64,000 nucleotides of DNA, taken from assembly GCF_026891035.1 (NCBI RefSeq), contig NZ_JAPTGG010000006.1, positions 186,001 to 250,000 of the forward strand. The letters run 5' to 3'. Below the pieces are notes generated by a model that ran no database searches, had not been told where the DNA came from, and saw nothing but the letters and a program-made list of their open reading frames with translations. Positions 48,891 to 56,443 of the stretch are shown here, piece after piece (position 1 is the stretch's first letter; each line of letters begins with the position of its first letter). The stretch comes from Dasania phycosphaerae (GTDB taxonomy: Bacteria; Pseudomonadota; Gammaproteobacteria; Pseudomonadales; Dasaniaceae). Position numbers and translations under genes: made by a program.

Positions 48891-49628
48891 ATGCGTTTCC
48901 CCTTAATATTGCTATTACTGCTGAGTCATTTTAGCGTTGCTCAACCCGTTAGCATTCGTGCTGATGAATGGTTTCCTATGAATGGCAAACCCGGTGCTGA
49001 ATTGCCGGGCTATATGATAGAGCTAGCCCAACGCGCTTTTGGCAGCATTGATTATAAATTGATGCCTTGGTCTAGGGCGCTTGAAGAAGTGCGCAGTGGC
49101 AGGGTGGACTGTGTTGTCGGTGCTGATGTTAGAGATGTCCCCGGCTTTGTATTACCCCATGAAAATTGGGGGACTACACAAATCGGTATTTATAGGCTTA
49201 AGGAAGAGAGCTGGTCTTATCAGGGGTTTGAGTCTCTTTTGAGTCAAAAGGTAGGTGTAGTTAAGGACTATACCTACGGTGAGCCTATGGATAGCCAAAT
49301 ACCTATGTACCCTAAGGTTTTTAAAATCGCGGCGGGTGAAGACGGCCTAAGCAGAAATATTAAGCAACTCATGTCCAAGCGGCTTGATGCTTTTATAGCG
49401 AGCACCGCGGTTGCTAATACCCTTATCAAGCAAATGGGTTTAGAAGATAGAATCAGCAATATAGCCGTACTTGGGCGACCCTTAGTGATGTATATTGCTT
49501 GCTCACCCGCTAATGAACGTTCGTTTCAACTCATTGATCAAGTGGATCAAGCCACGCGCCGTTTGCGTGCTAGTGGTGAGTTAGAGCTTATTCTCAATAA
49601 ATATGGTTTGAGTGATTGGCAGCAATAA
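48891..49628 (+). CDS. Periplasmic solute-binding protein, SBP_bac_3 type
   Basis: A 245-residue secreted protein. The signal peptide MRFPLILLLLLSHFSVA is followed by QPVSIRADEWFPMNGKPGAE, LMPWSRALEEVRSGRVDCVV and the closing LRASGELELILNKYGLSDW, the standard amino-acid-binding fold. No permease or ATPase gene is nearby, so this may be an orphan sensor-like binding protein rather than part of a transport system. The start could be the ATG at 48891 or the in-frame ATG at 48879; the former gives a normal signal peptide. Confidence 0.85.
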   Translation: MRFPLILLLLLSHFSVAQPVSIRADEWFPMNGKPGAELPGYMIELAQRAFGSIDYKLMPWSRALEEVRSGRVDCVVGADVRDVPGFVLPHENWGTTQIGIYRLKEESWSYQGFESLLSQKVGVVKDYTYGEPMDSQIPMYPKVFKIAAGEDGLSRNIKQLMSKRLDAFIASTAVANTLIKQMGLEDRISNIAVLGRPLVMYIACSPANERSFQLIDQVDQATRRLRASGELELILNKYGLSDWQQ

Positions 49629-49644
49629 AACTAGGCCGTCAATT

Positions 49645-50454
49645 TTAAGTGTCTTTTAAAAGGCTGGTGGCCATTAAGCCTTTTAGCTCCAGCATCATAG
49701 CTTGGTTGACTTGTATAAGCCCACGCTTGGGTCTATCGAGGTCGATAATAATAAAAACAATCATGGCAATTAAAAAGGCAATCAATACCGTGGGTATTGC
49801 TAAGCGCTTATTACTGAGCCCGCTGGAGTAACCCATAATCCCTAGCGATGCGATAAACACTATAAACAAGAGTAGTAATACCACTTCCGGCACATGCATC
49901 TGCAGCAGCGCGTTGCGTTTACTTTGAGCATCAAACATGGCATTTAAAGCGTTGATATAAGCGCCCGTGGTGGTCGGCCTAGGGTCGGTACTGGCGGCTA
50001 AAGTCGCCAGCTCCCATAGTTCATACTGTAGCGTTGTTAGCTGTTCATTGTATTGAGCTCTGGTTTCAGTTTGGCTGAGATCGGTTTTGCCTTGAGCTAT
50101 GCGTAGGTCTATATATTGATCCAGTGTGTGGTAGGTATCGCTACGGTAGGATGAAGCCAGTAAATGCACTCTTAAAACGGTGGTGCCTATGGCATTGGCT
50201 TCATCAATCAAGGCTAGGTTACGGTTATCAAAGCGTTGCATAGCCATGCTAAAAGTAAAGCCCAGCAATAATGCTAATAAACCTAATATACTGGCTTGCA
50301 CCGAACCGGTGAGTGACTTGAGTTCAGCATTGGTGCGGTGCTGTACGTAGCGGCCTATGCGAAACGAGACTTCATTAAATAAAATAATCAGCGCAAATAG
50401 CACTAAGGTAATTACAATGCTGTTGTGGTTATACAGAAATTCTTGTTGGTCCAT
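49645..50454 (-). CDS. Membrane protein of the DUF4239 (bestrophin-like) family
   Basis: A 269-residue inner-membrane protein with two hydrophobic helices near the N-terminus (IVITLVLFALIILFNEVSF, SILGLLALLLGFTFSMAMQR), a soluble middle section (residues 75-180, RNLALIDEANAIGTTVLRVH) and two C-terminal helices (VVLLLLFIVFIASLGIMGYS, AFLIAMIVFIIIDLDRPKRG). This is the DUF4239 layout. The family is uncharacterised and sometimes compared with bestrophin channels. It converges with the solute-binding protein gene, 16 bases apart. Confidence 0.82.
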   Translation of the reverse strand: MDQQEFLYNHNSIVITLVLFALIILFNEVSFRIGRYVQHRTNAELKSLTGSVQASILGLLALLLGFTFSMAMQRFDNRNLALIDEANAIGTTVLRVHLLASSYRSDTYHTLDQYIDLRIAQGKTDLSQTETRAQYNEQLTTLQYELWELATLAASTDPRPTTTGAYINALNAMFDAQSKRNALLQMHVPEVVLLLLFIVFIASLGIMGYSSGLSNKRLAIPTVLIAFLIAMIVFIIIDLDRPKRGLIQVNQAMMLELKGLMATSLLKDT

Positions 50455-50652
50455 AGTGCTAAGGCCTTATTATGGGCAATAATTTAATGACTGTTAGATT
50501 AGTCTGAAGCCAGAGCTTACACCAGCACCGAGTATGAGTAAGGTGTTAATACTAGCGATGCAATGACATAGTTTTTAGTTAAATGGTTGTAGCCAGTGTA
50601 AAAAAACCACTACTATGGCAGCTCTGTTTTATTAAGCGTTGATATCACTCTT

Positions 50653-51558
50653 ATGCGCCGTTATTTGCCCTCTCTTATTGCTTTACAGTGTTTTGAAGCC
50701 GCCGCTCGTCACCTCAGCTTTACCAAGGCGGGGGAGGAGTTGTACCTCACCCAAAGTGCGGTGAGCCGGCAAATTAAAAACTTAGAAGCGTTTTTGGGTT
50801 GCACTTTATTTCAGCGGGTTAAGCAGCGGGTGCAACTAACCCCAACTGGTGAGACCTATGCCAAAGGGGTGCGCGCCTTATTAGATCAGGCCGAAGTGCT
50901 GACCCGCGAGGTGAGTGCTGGCCAGGCCAGTGTGATTAAACTGGCGGCTGAGCCAGCGGTGGCCAGCCGTTGGTTAATCCCGCGGTTAACGCAATTTAAA
51001 TCAGCCTACCCCGATATTGCCATAGAAGTGGTCACCGATATGGAAAAAATTTACGGTGAGGCTCATAGCTACGATTTGGCCATACTCTATGGCGCGGGGC
51101 GATGGCAGGGCTTACAGGCACGCTTTTTAATGGCCGATGAATTGGTCGCGGTGGCGGCGCCTGCCGTGTTGGGTAAGCAAAAAGCAGTGGCAGCTTATGC
51201 CGATATCACGCAGTTTCCGTTACTGCACCACACGGCGCAAATGTCGGCTAGTGACGAGTGGTTACTGCGTGCGGGTTACAGTGTTGAGGCTGTTAAAGCT
51301 TTGCCGGGGCAGCGCTTTGAGCATTTTCATTTATTGTCACAGGCGGCCTTGCAGGGTTTGGGGGTGGCGATACTGCCTCGTTACTTTGCCAAAGAAGAGT
51401 TGGAAAATGGCCGCTTAGTGTATGCCTGCGAGCAAAGCCTGCTCTCGCAAGAAGGGTATTATGTGGTAGTGCCCAAGGAAAAATCAGAGCTGGTGACCAT
51501 CAGCCGGGTGGCGGATTGGTTTGTGGCGCAGGGCAGTAGCCCCGCACCTAATAGCTAA
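50653..51558 (+). CDS. LysR-family regulator (GcvA-like)
   Basis: A 301-residue LysR regulator. The DNA-binding part has LIALQCFEAAARHLSFTKAG and LTQSAVSRQIKNLEAFLGCT. The effector domain follows GcvA-type pattern (IKLAAEPAVASRWLIPRLTQ, YDLAILYGAGRW). It converges with the D-2-hydroxyacid dehydrogenase gene with three bases between. It may regulate that gene together with the ThDP enzyme upstream. Confidence 0.9.
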   Translation: MRRYLPSLIALQCFEAAARHLSFTKAGEELYLTQSAVSRQIKNLEAFLGCTLFQRVKQRVQLTPTGETYAKGVRALLDQAEVLTREVSAGQASVIKLAAEPAVASRWLIPRLTQFKSAYPDIAIEVVTDMEKIYGEAHSYDLAILYGAGRWQGLQARFLMADELVAVAAPAVLGKQKAVAAYADITQFPLLHHTAQMSASDEWLLRAGYSVEAVKALPGQRFEHFHLLSQAALQGLGVAILPRYFAKEELENGRLVYACEQSLLSQEGYYVVVPKEKSELVTISRVADWFVAQGSSPAPNS

Positions 51559-51561
51559 GGT

Positions 51562-52530
51562 TTAGGCCACCTGATTAACGGGGGTCAGTGCCGTTTGTTG
51601 GTTTAATACCGCTACTACATTATTCGCTACAGTTTGCGACATGGCGGTGTAGGCCTCGTCTTCAAAGTTGGCCAAGTGCGCGGTGAGGGCAATATTGTCG
51701 TAGCAAATATTATTGACCTCATCGGTGTAAACATCTAAACCCGCACCGTGTAACTCGCCATTATTTAAACGTTTTACCAGTGCAGCCTCATCGACTATGC
51801 CATCTCTGGCGGCGTTAATAAAAACGGCATTGCCTTTTACCAAGGCAATTTTCTCGGCACTGACTAAATTTTTGGTGGCTGCCATTAAGGGGATGTTGAC
51901 GCAAATAAAATCACTGCGTTGTAACAGCTCATCTAACTCTACTCTTTGTGCGCCCCATTCCTGGTCGGCTTGGCTATTGTTAATGGCATCGTAGTAAAGA
52001 ATCTGATTATCAAAACCTTTGTGCATCATCTTGGCTACCCGCGCACCTATGCGTCCTAGACCGACTATACCGCAGGTTTTATTGCGTATCGCCACACTGG
52101 TGGGGTTGAGAAAAGAGGGGTTAAGCTCTTGGCCAGAGCTTATGCGCTGATGGTGCAAGGTGGGTATGCGGCGCGCGACTGAAACTAATAGCGCGACGGT
52201 AGCTTCAGCGGTGGCATCAAAGGCCTGTTCCACCGGGGTGTTGGTAACAATAATGCCTTTAGCGGTGGCAGCCTCTAAATCGATATTAGAAAAACCTATG
52301 CCCATATTGGCGATGATTTTTAAACGCGGCGAGGCGGCTGCAAAAAATTCGGCATCTATATTGTCCTCGGTGTGAGTCAATATGGCGTCAGCTACGGCGG
52401 CCTGTTGCAGCAGTAAGTTGCGGGGGCAAACTTGGTCTTTTTCATACATGCTAAAGCTAATACCGGCATCGGCCAGTGTTTGCTTAACCATGTCAGTTTT
52501 ATACGTTACGCGGGTTAAAAACGCTTTCAT
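51562..52530 (-). CDS. D-isomer-specific 2-hydroxyacid dehydrogenase
   Basis: A 322-residue NAD-dependent enzyme of the D-2-hydroxyacid dehydrogenase family. The Rossmann motif is in GIVGLGRIGARVAKMMHKGF, the catalytic arginine in INAARDGIVDEAALVKRLNN and the histidine in TAHLANFEDEAYTAMS. It reduces a 2-oxoacid to the D-hydroxyacid (glyoxylate-, hydroxypyruvate- or lactate-type substrates). Located 92 bases downstream of the 2-oxoacid decarboxylase-like gene on the same strand, it may act on the same 2-oxoacid pool, for example 2-ketoarginine; this is inference. Confidence 0.9.
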   Translation of the reverse strand: MKAFLTRVTYKTDMVKQTLADAGISFSMYEKDQVCPRNLLLQQAAVADAILTHTEDNIDAEFFAAASPRLKIIANMGIGFSNIDLEAATAKGIIVTNTPVEQAFDATAEATVALLVSVARRIPTLHHQRISSGQELNPSFLNPTSVAIRNKTCGIVGLGRIGARVAKMMHKGFDNQILYYDAINNSQADQEWGAQRVELDELLQRSDFICVNIPLMAATKNLVSAEKIALVKGNAVFINAARDGIVDEAALVKRLNNGELHGAGLDVYTDEVNNICYDNIALTAHLANFEDEAYTAMSQTVANNVVAVLNQQTALTPVNQVA

Positions 52531-52622
52531 AGTAGGGCTCCGTTATACGCATTGTTTATGCGGCGCAGTAATAAGGGCGCAGTACTTGGCTGCGCCCCAT
52601 TTTTTTAAGTTTGGGAACAGGG

Positions 52623-54206
52623 TTATAGAAAATCTTTTTCCATCACTTCAATAATGGTGGGGATGTTTTGCTGCTGTGCTTGCTGTAGGTGGCCAATCAA
52701 ACTCTCTAAGTTTTCCGCGCGGTAAGCGGGGCAGCCGTAACCTTGGGCGATAGTGAGAAAGTCAGGGGTGTAAATATCACAGGCTATGGGTTGCATGCCC
52801 GCCTCTTCAAAGTTTTGGGCAATCATTTCGTAGCGTTGGTTGTTCCAAATAACTACCGCTACCGGGATCTCCGCTTCCACCGCGCTGGCTAATTCATTAA
52901 TGGTAAATTGCAAACCACCGTCACCGATTAAACACACTACCGGTAACTCGGGTTTTGCTAATTTGGCACCAAAGGCGGCGGGCAGGGCGTGGCCTAAAGT
53001 ACCGTAACCAGTGGCAGCAGAGGCAAAACTGCGAGGCTGCGGCGCGTCATACTGGGCGCCGGCAAAATAGGCGGGTTGGGTGGAATCACCTATCACTACG
53101 GCCTTGGGCAGTGCTTGCTGCAGGCTATCTAAAAAGCGCTGGTAACCGGGATGGTCCAGTGCTTTGAGTTGTGTACGTAAGGTGGCGGTGCGATCAGCTC
53201 CTTGCCTATGGGCGGGGTTAATCAGCGGCAATAGCGCCGCGCTGGCCAAGGCGGCATCAGCTTGTATGGCTATCTCGGGGCGGGCGTTGCGGCTAAGTTG
53301 AGCGGCCTCTATATCTATGCGTATTAACTTGGCTTGGCCCAAGCTAAATTGGCCATTAAAGAAAAAGTCGTAATCAGTTTCGGCCAGCTCTGTACCTATG
53401 GCCAAAATTACATCGGCGGCTTGGTAGAGATCGCGTATAGGCTGGTAAGAGGGGCTGCTACCCACATGCAGAGGATGGTCGGCGGGCAGTATGCCTTTGG
53501 CGTTGTGAGTGGTGGTTACCGGCGCGTCTATTTTAGTGGCCAGCTCGCGTATTAATTCTGCGGCATCGGCGGCACCGCCGCCCAGCGCGATGACCGGATT
53601 TTGCGCTTGATTTAATAAGTCGGCGGCTTGTTGTAATTGCACAGGCGAGGCAGCGGGGCGGCTGGGTAGTGGCCATAGCTCCATATCAACATGGTCGGCA
53701 TTGGCGGTGATAACATCCAGCGGCATAGAGATATGCACGGGGCCGGGGCGCTCGCTATTAAAAATGGCAAAGGCGCGGGCGATAACCTTGGGCAGCTCAT
53801 CGGGGCGGGCCAAGGTGTGGCTCCATACACTGCACTCGGCCATGGCGGCCTGCAGGTTGCGAGTTTCGTGTAAGCGGCCTTCGCCTAAGCCTTTTTCCCA
53901 GCTATTGTTATCGGCGGAGATTACCAGCATGGGGATGGAGTCTTGCTTGGCCTGGCCCATGGCCGTACCTATGTTATAGCCGCCGGGGCCGGACACGGTA
54001 ATACATACTGCGGGCTTGCCGGTGACGCGGGCGTAACCATCAGCCATAAATCCTGCGCCTTGTTCGTGGCGTGGGCTAACATGACGTATAGGGGTTTGTG
54101 GCAGACCACGGTATAGCTCTATGGTGTGGGTGCCGGGGATGCCAAAGGCGGTGTCTATGCCATAGGCCGATATCAGTTTTATAAGTTGTTCGCCGCAGGT
54201 AGCCAT
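52623..54206 (-). CDS. ThDP-dependent 2-oxoacid decarboxylase, AruI-like
   Basis: A 527-residue thiamine-diphosphate enzyme of the acetolactate-synthase fold. The catalytic glutamate is in SPRHEQGAGFMADGYARVT; the ThDP motif starts GDGGLQFTINELASAVEAE and ends at VVIWNNQRYEM. The N-terminus (IDTAFGIPGTHTIELYRGLP) fits what I recall of Pseudomonas AruI, which decarboxylates 5-guanidino-2-oxopentanoate. A generic acetolactate synthase is less likely: no small subunit or ilv gene is nearby. If AruI-like, it links to guanidinobutyrase at 27526. Confidence 0.78.
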   Translation of the reverse strand: MATCGEQLIKLISAYGIDTAFGIPGTHTIELYRGLPQTPIRHVSPRHEQGAGFMADGYARVTGKPAVCITVSGPGGYNIGTAMGQAKQDSIPMLVISADNNSWEKGLGEGRLHETRNLQAAMAECSVWSHTLARPDELPKVIARAFAIFNSERPGPVHISMPLDVITANADHVDMELWPLPSRPAASPVQLQQAADLLNQAQNPVIALGGGAADAAELIRELATKIDAPVTTTHNAKGILPADHPLHVGSSPSYQPIRDLYQAADVILAIGTELAETDYDFFFNGQFSLGQAKLIRIDIEAAQLSRNARPEIAIQADAALASAALLPLINPAHRQGADRTATLRTQLKALDHPGYQRFLDSLQQALPKAVVIGDSTQPAYFAGAQYDAPQPRSFASAATGYGTLGHALPAAFGAKLAKPELPVVCLIGDGGLQFTINELASAVEAEIPVAVVIWNNQRYEMIAQNFEEAGMQPIACDIYTPDFLTIAQGYGCPAYRAENLESLIGHLQQAQQQNIPTIIEVMEKDFL

Positions 54207-54450
54207 GTTGAAACCTCAGTTGATGAGTGGATTTGCGGCCATAGTAGAAATTTTGTGGGGCCTGCGAAAACGACTTATTTCTATTAGGTCATTCCGTAAA
54301 CTCATTAACTATAGGGTTGGAAAAATGGAGGCAGAAAAATAGGGCCAGAAAAAATAGCGCGACAAAAAAGAATCCCTAAACAGCGGCTTAGTATTACCAA
54401 AACTGAGGGCTTGAACGTCTTAGTAGGTAGAACGTTATGTTGGAGCAATT

Positions 54451-55023
54451 GTGAAGCGAAAACAGCCCGAGCCATGGGCAGGCAAAACCGCCCGGCCCGA
54501 GACTCAACACAGTGATAGCGAGGCTGAACAACAGCTAGAGGTATCCACCCTATTTAGTGAGCACAATGAAGCATTGGTGCGCTATTTGTCTGTGCGCCTT
54601 AGTAACTCACAAGAGGCAGCAGAGGTCGCGCAAGAGGCTTATATACGCCTGCTTAGCTTAGATAAGCCCGACACCGTGAGTTATCTGCGGGCCTTTTTGT
54701 ATAAAACCGCGGATAATATCGCCATAGATCGCTTGCGCAGACGCCAGCGCACCGAAGCGATATTTGATAGCGACGAGTCTGAAGGCGAAAGCCGCAGCGA
54801 AGTACAAAACCCCGAGCGACAGCTAAGTGCTAAGCAGTCCATAGCGCAATTGCGCAGCTATGTGGCTGAGCTGCCACCCAAATGCCAAAAAGCGTTTGTT
54901 ATGTATAAATTTCAGGAGTGCGAGTACGCAGAGATAGCCGAGGCCATGGGCCTAAGCGAAAATATGATTCGTAAATATGTGCTGCGAGCGTTAGCGCATC
55001 TGAAAGAGCGGATGGCACAATGA
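54451..55023 (+). CDS. ECF sigma factor, FecI type
   Basis: A 190-residue extracytoplasmic-function sigma factor. Region 2 (EALVRYLSVRLSNSQEAAEV, SYLRAFLYKTADNIAIDRLR) and region 4 (LPPKCQKAFVMYKFQECEYA, MGLSENMIRKYVLRALAHLK) are clear. An N-terminal extension of about 35 hydrophilic residues precedes region 2. The start is a GTG with GGAG seven bases ahead. It sits before a FecR-like anti-sigma and an STN-type TonB receptor, so it should be released by receptor signalling and transcribe the receptor gene. Confidence 0.92.
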   Translation: MKRKQPEPWAGKTARPETQHSDSEAEQQLEVSTLFSEHNEALVRYLSVRLSNSQEAAEVAQEAYIRLLSLDKPDTVSYLRAFLYKTADNIAIDRLRRRQRTEAIFDSDESEGESRSEVQNPERQLSAKQSIAQLRSYVAELPPKCQKAFVMYKFQECEYAEIAEAMGLSENMIRKYVLRALAHLKERMAQ

Positions 55024-55097
55024 GGTGCCAGCCAAAAAATCTAATAGTGCCAGCTGGCCCATCCAACAGGTCGATAGGGTAAGAGTGTAGTGAGGTT

Positions 55098-56240
55098 ATG
55101 AATACAGATTTGAGCGTGTCTAAGGGAGCGGCGACACGAGTCGAAACCGAAGCCAACGAGTGGTTCTTGCGTATACGCGAGGGCGGCTTAAGCTCGCAGG
55201 AGCACAATGCCTGGAGCCGTTGGATGACTAAAGATGCAGCCCATGAGCAAGCCTTCCAAGAGGTAGAGCAATTGTGGGCAGAACTTAGCGATTTGGCAGA
55301 CATTGGCTTGCCAACAGAGGCCGAATTGGCTGCCGATGATTATCAGGGTGATATGCCCATTAGCCAGTGGTTGCAGCAGCAATCCGATGAGCAGCCAGCC
55401 ATTCAGCAGCAGGGCCGAGAAACGCGCAGCCTGAGCTTGTGGCAGCAGCTGCTTAACGGCTCCCCCCTGCAATATGCCATGTCAGCGGCGGCCAGTGTGT
55501 TATTGCTAGGCTTTATTGTGCTGATGAACCTGGGGCAAAACACGGGCAAAGTGCCCAGTGTTGAGAGCTTTCAAACCGGCCATGGCCAGCACAAGCAAGT
55601 GGCCCTAGCTGATGGCAGTGTGATAGAGCTGGGGGCGGAGTCCATCTTAACCGTAAGCTATCAAGCCGACAGCCGCGACGTTAATTTGGTGAGTGGTGAG
55701 GCCTACTTTAAAGTTGCCAGTGATAAAACTCGCCCCTTTACCGTGCAAACCGGCAGTGGTTTTGTGCAGGTAGTGGGCACGGCTTTTAATATCGACAGGG
55801 ATGATAGCAGCAGCACCATCACTGTGTTGGAAGGCCATGTTCGGGTAGCCAGCCAGCGCCAGGCTTTGGTCGATAGCTTAGCCCGCAAGCAAGCAGTAGG
55901 TCAGCATGTTGCCGAGCTATTAGCGGGTGATCAATTGGTAGTAGACGGTAATGGGGTCTTGGGCCAGGTGCAAAAAGTCGATGCCAGTGCCAGTATTTCT
56001 TGGCGCGAAGGGCTGTTGGTATTCGTGAAGCAGCCCATGGGTGATGTGATTAGTGAGCTTAACCGCTACAGCAAACAGCGCATTATTTTGGCTAACGCCT
56101 CTATCAGCAACATTGACTTTACCGGCACTGTCGACAAAACTCGCATAGCCGAATGGTTGGTGGGGCTGGAAAAAGCCTACCCTATACGGGTGTCTATTAT
56201 TGATGAAAAAACCGTACTGCTGTTTGATAAAACCTTATAA
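55098..56240 (+). CDS. FecR-family anti-sigma regulator
   Basis: A 380-residue inner-membrane anti-sigma factor. A cytoplasmic N-terminal DUF4880 domain (ANEWFLRIREGGLSSQEHNA, WMTKDAAHEQAFQEVEQLW) is followed by a single helix at about residues 126-146 and the periplasmic FecR domain (LADGSVIELGAESILTV, GEAYFKVASDKTRPFTVQTG, FVQVVGTAFNIDRDDS). A C-terminal DUF4974-like stretch (LNRYSKQRIILANASISN) would contact the receptor signalling domain. It is 74 bases after the sigma gene. Confidence 0.92.
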   Translation: MNTDLSVSKGAATRVETEANEWFLRIREGGLSSQEHNAWSRWMTKDAAHEQAFQEVEQLWAELSDLADIGLPTEAELAADDYQGDMPISQWLQQQSDEQPAIQQQGRETRSLSLWQQLLNGSPLQYAMSAAASVLLLGFIVLMNLGQNTGKVPSVESFQTGHGQHKQVALADGSVIELGAESILTVSYQADSRDVNLVSGEAYFKVASDKTRPFTVQTGSGFVQVVGTAFNIDRDDSSSTITVLEGHVRVASQRQALVDSLARKQAVGQHVAELLAGDQLVVDGNGVLGQVQKVDASASISWREGLLVFVKQPMGDVISELNRYSKQRIILANASISNIDFTGTVDKTRIAEWLVGLEKAYPIRVSIIDEKTVLLFDKTL

Positions 56241-56242
56241 CA

Positions 56243-56301
56243 GCGCCAGCGGTTTATAGCTGGCGCACAAACAACTATTGAGAATAAGCCCCCTAGGGGG
56301 C
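56243..56301. promoter_or_regulatory. Two palindromes between fecR-like and TonB receptor genes
   Basis: GCGCCAGC/GCTGGCGC (56243-56250 and 56259-56266) lies just after the FecR stop, and the perfect 14-base palindrome GCCCCCTAGGGGGC is at 56288-56301. Neither has a T-run. The first could end FecR transcription weakly; the second may be a regulator site in front of the receptor promoter. Confidence 0.45.
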
Positions 56302-56443
56302 CATAATAATAAAATGCTTAGCTCCCCACTTAGTGCTCCTGGGGTTGCGATACACCTTTTTCGCTGCCGCAGTAAAATTAAAGCCAAGCAAACCACAGGG
56401 AATTGTTGCCTGCACTCGATGGCTGTAGTCGAGTCTGTTGCGC

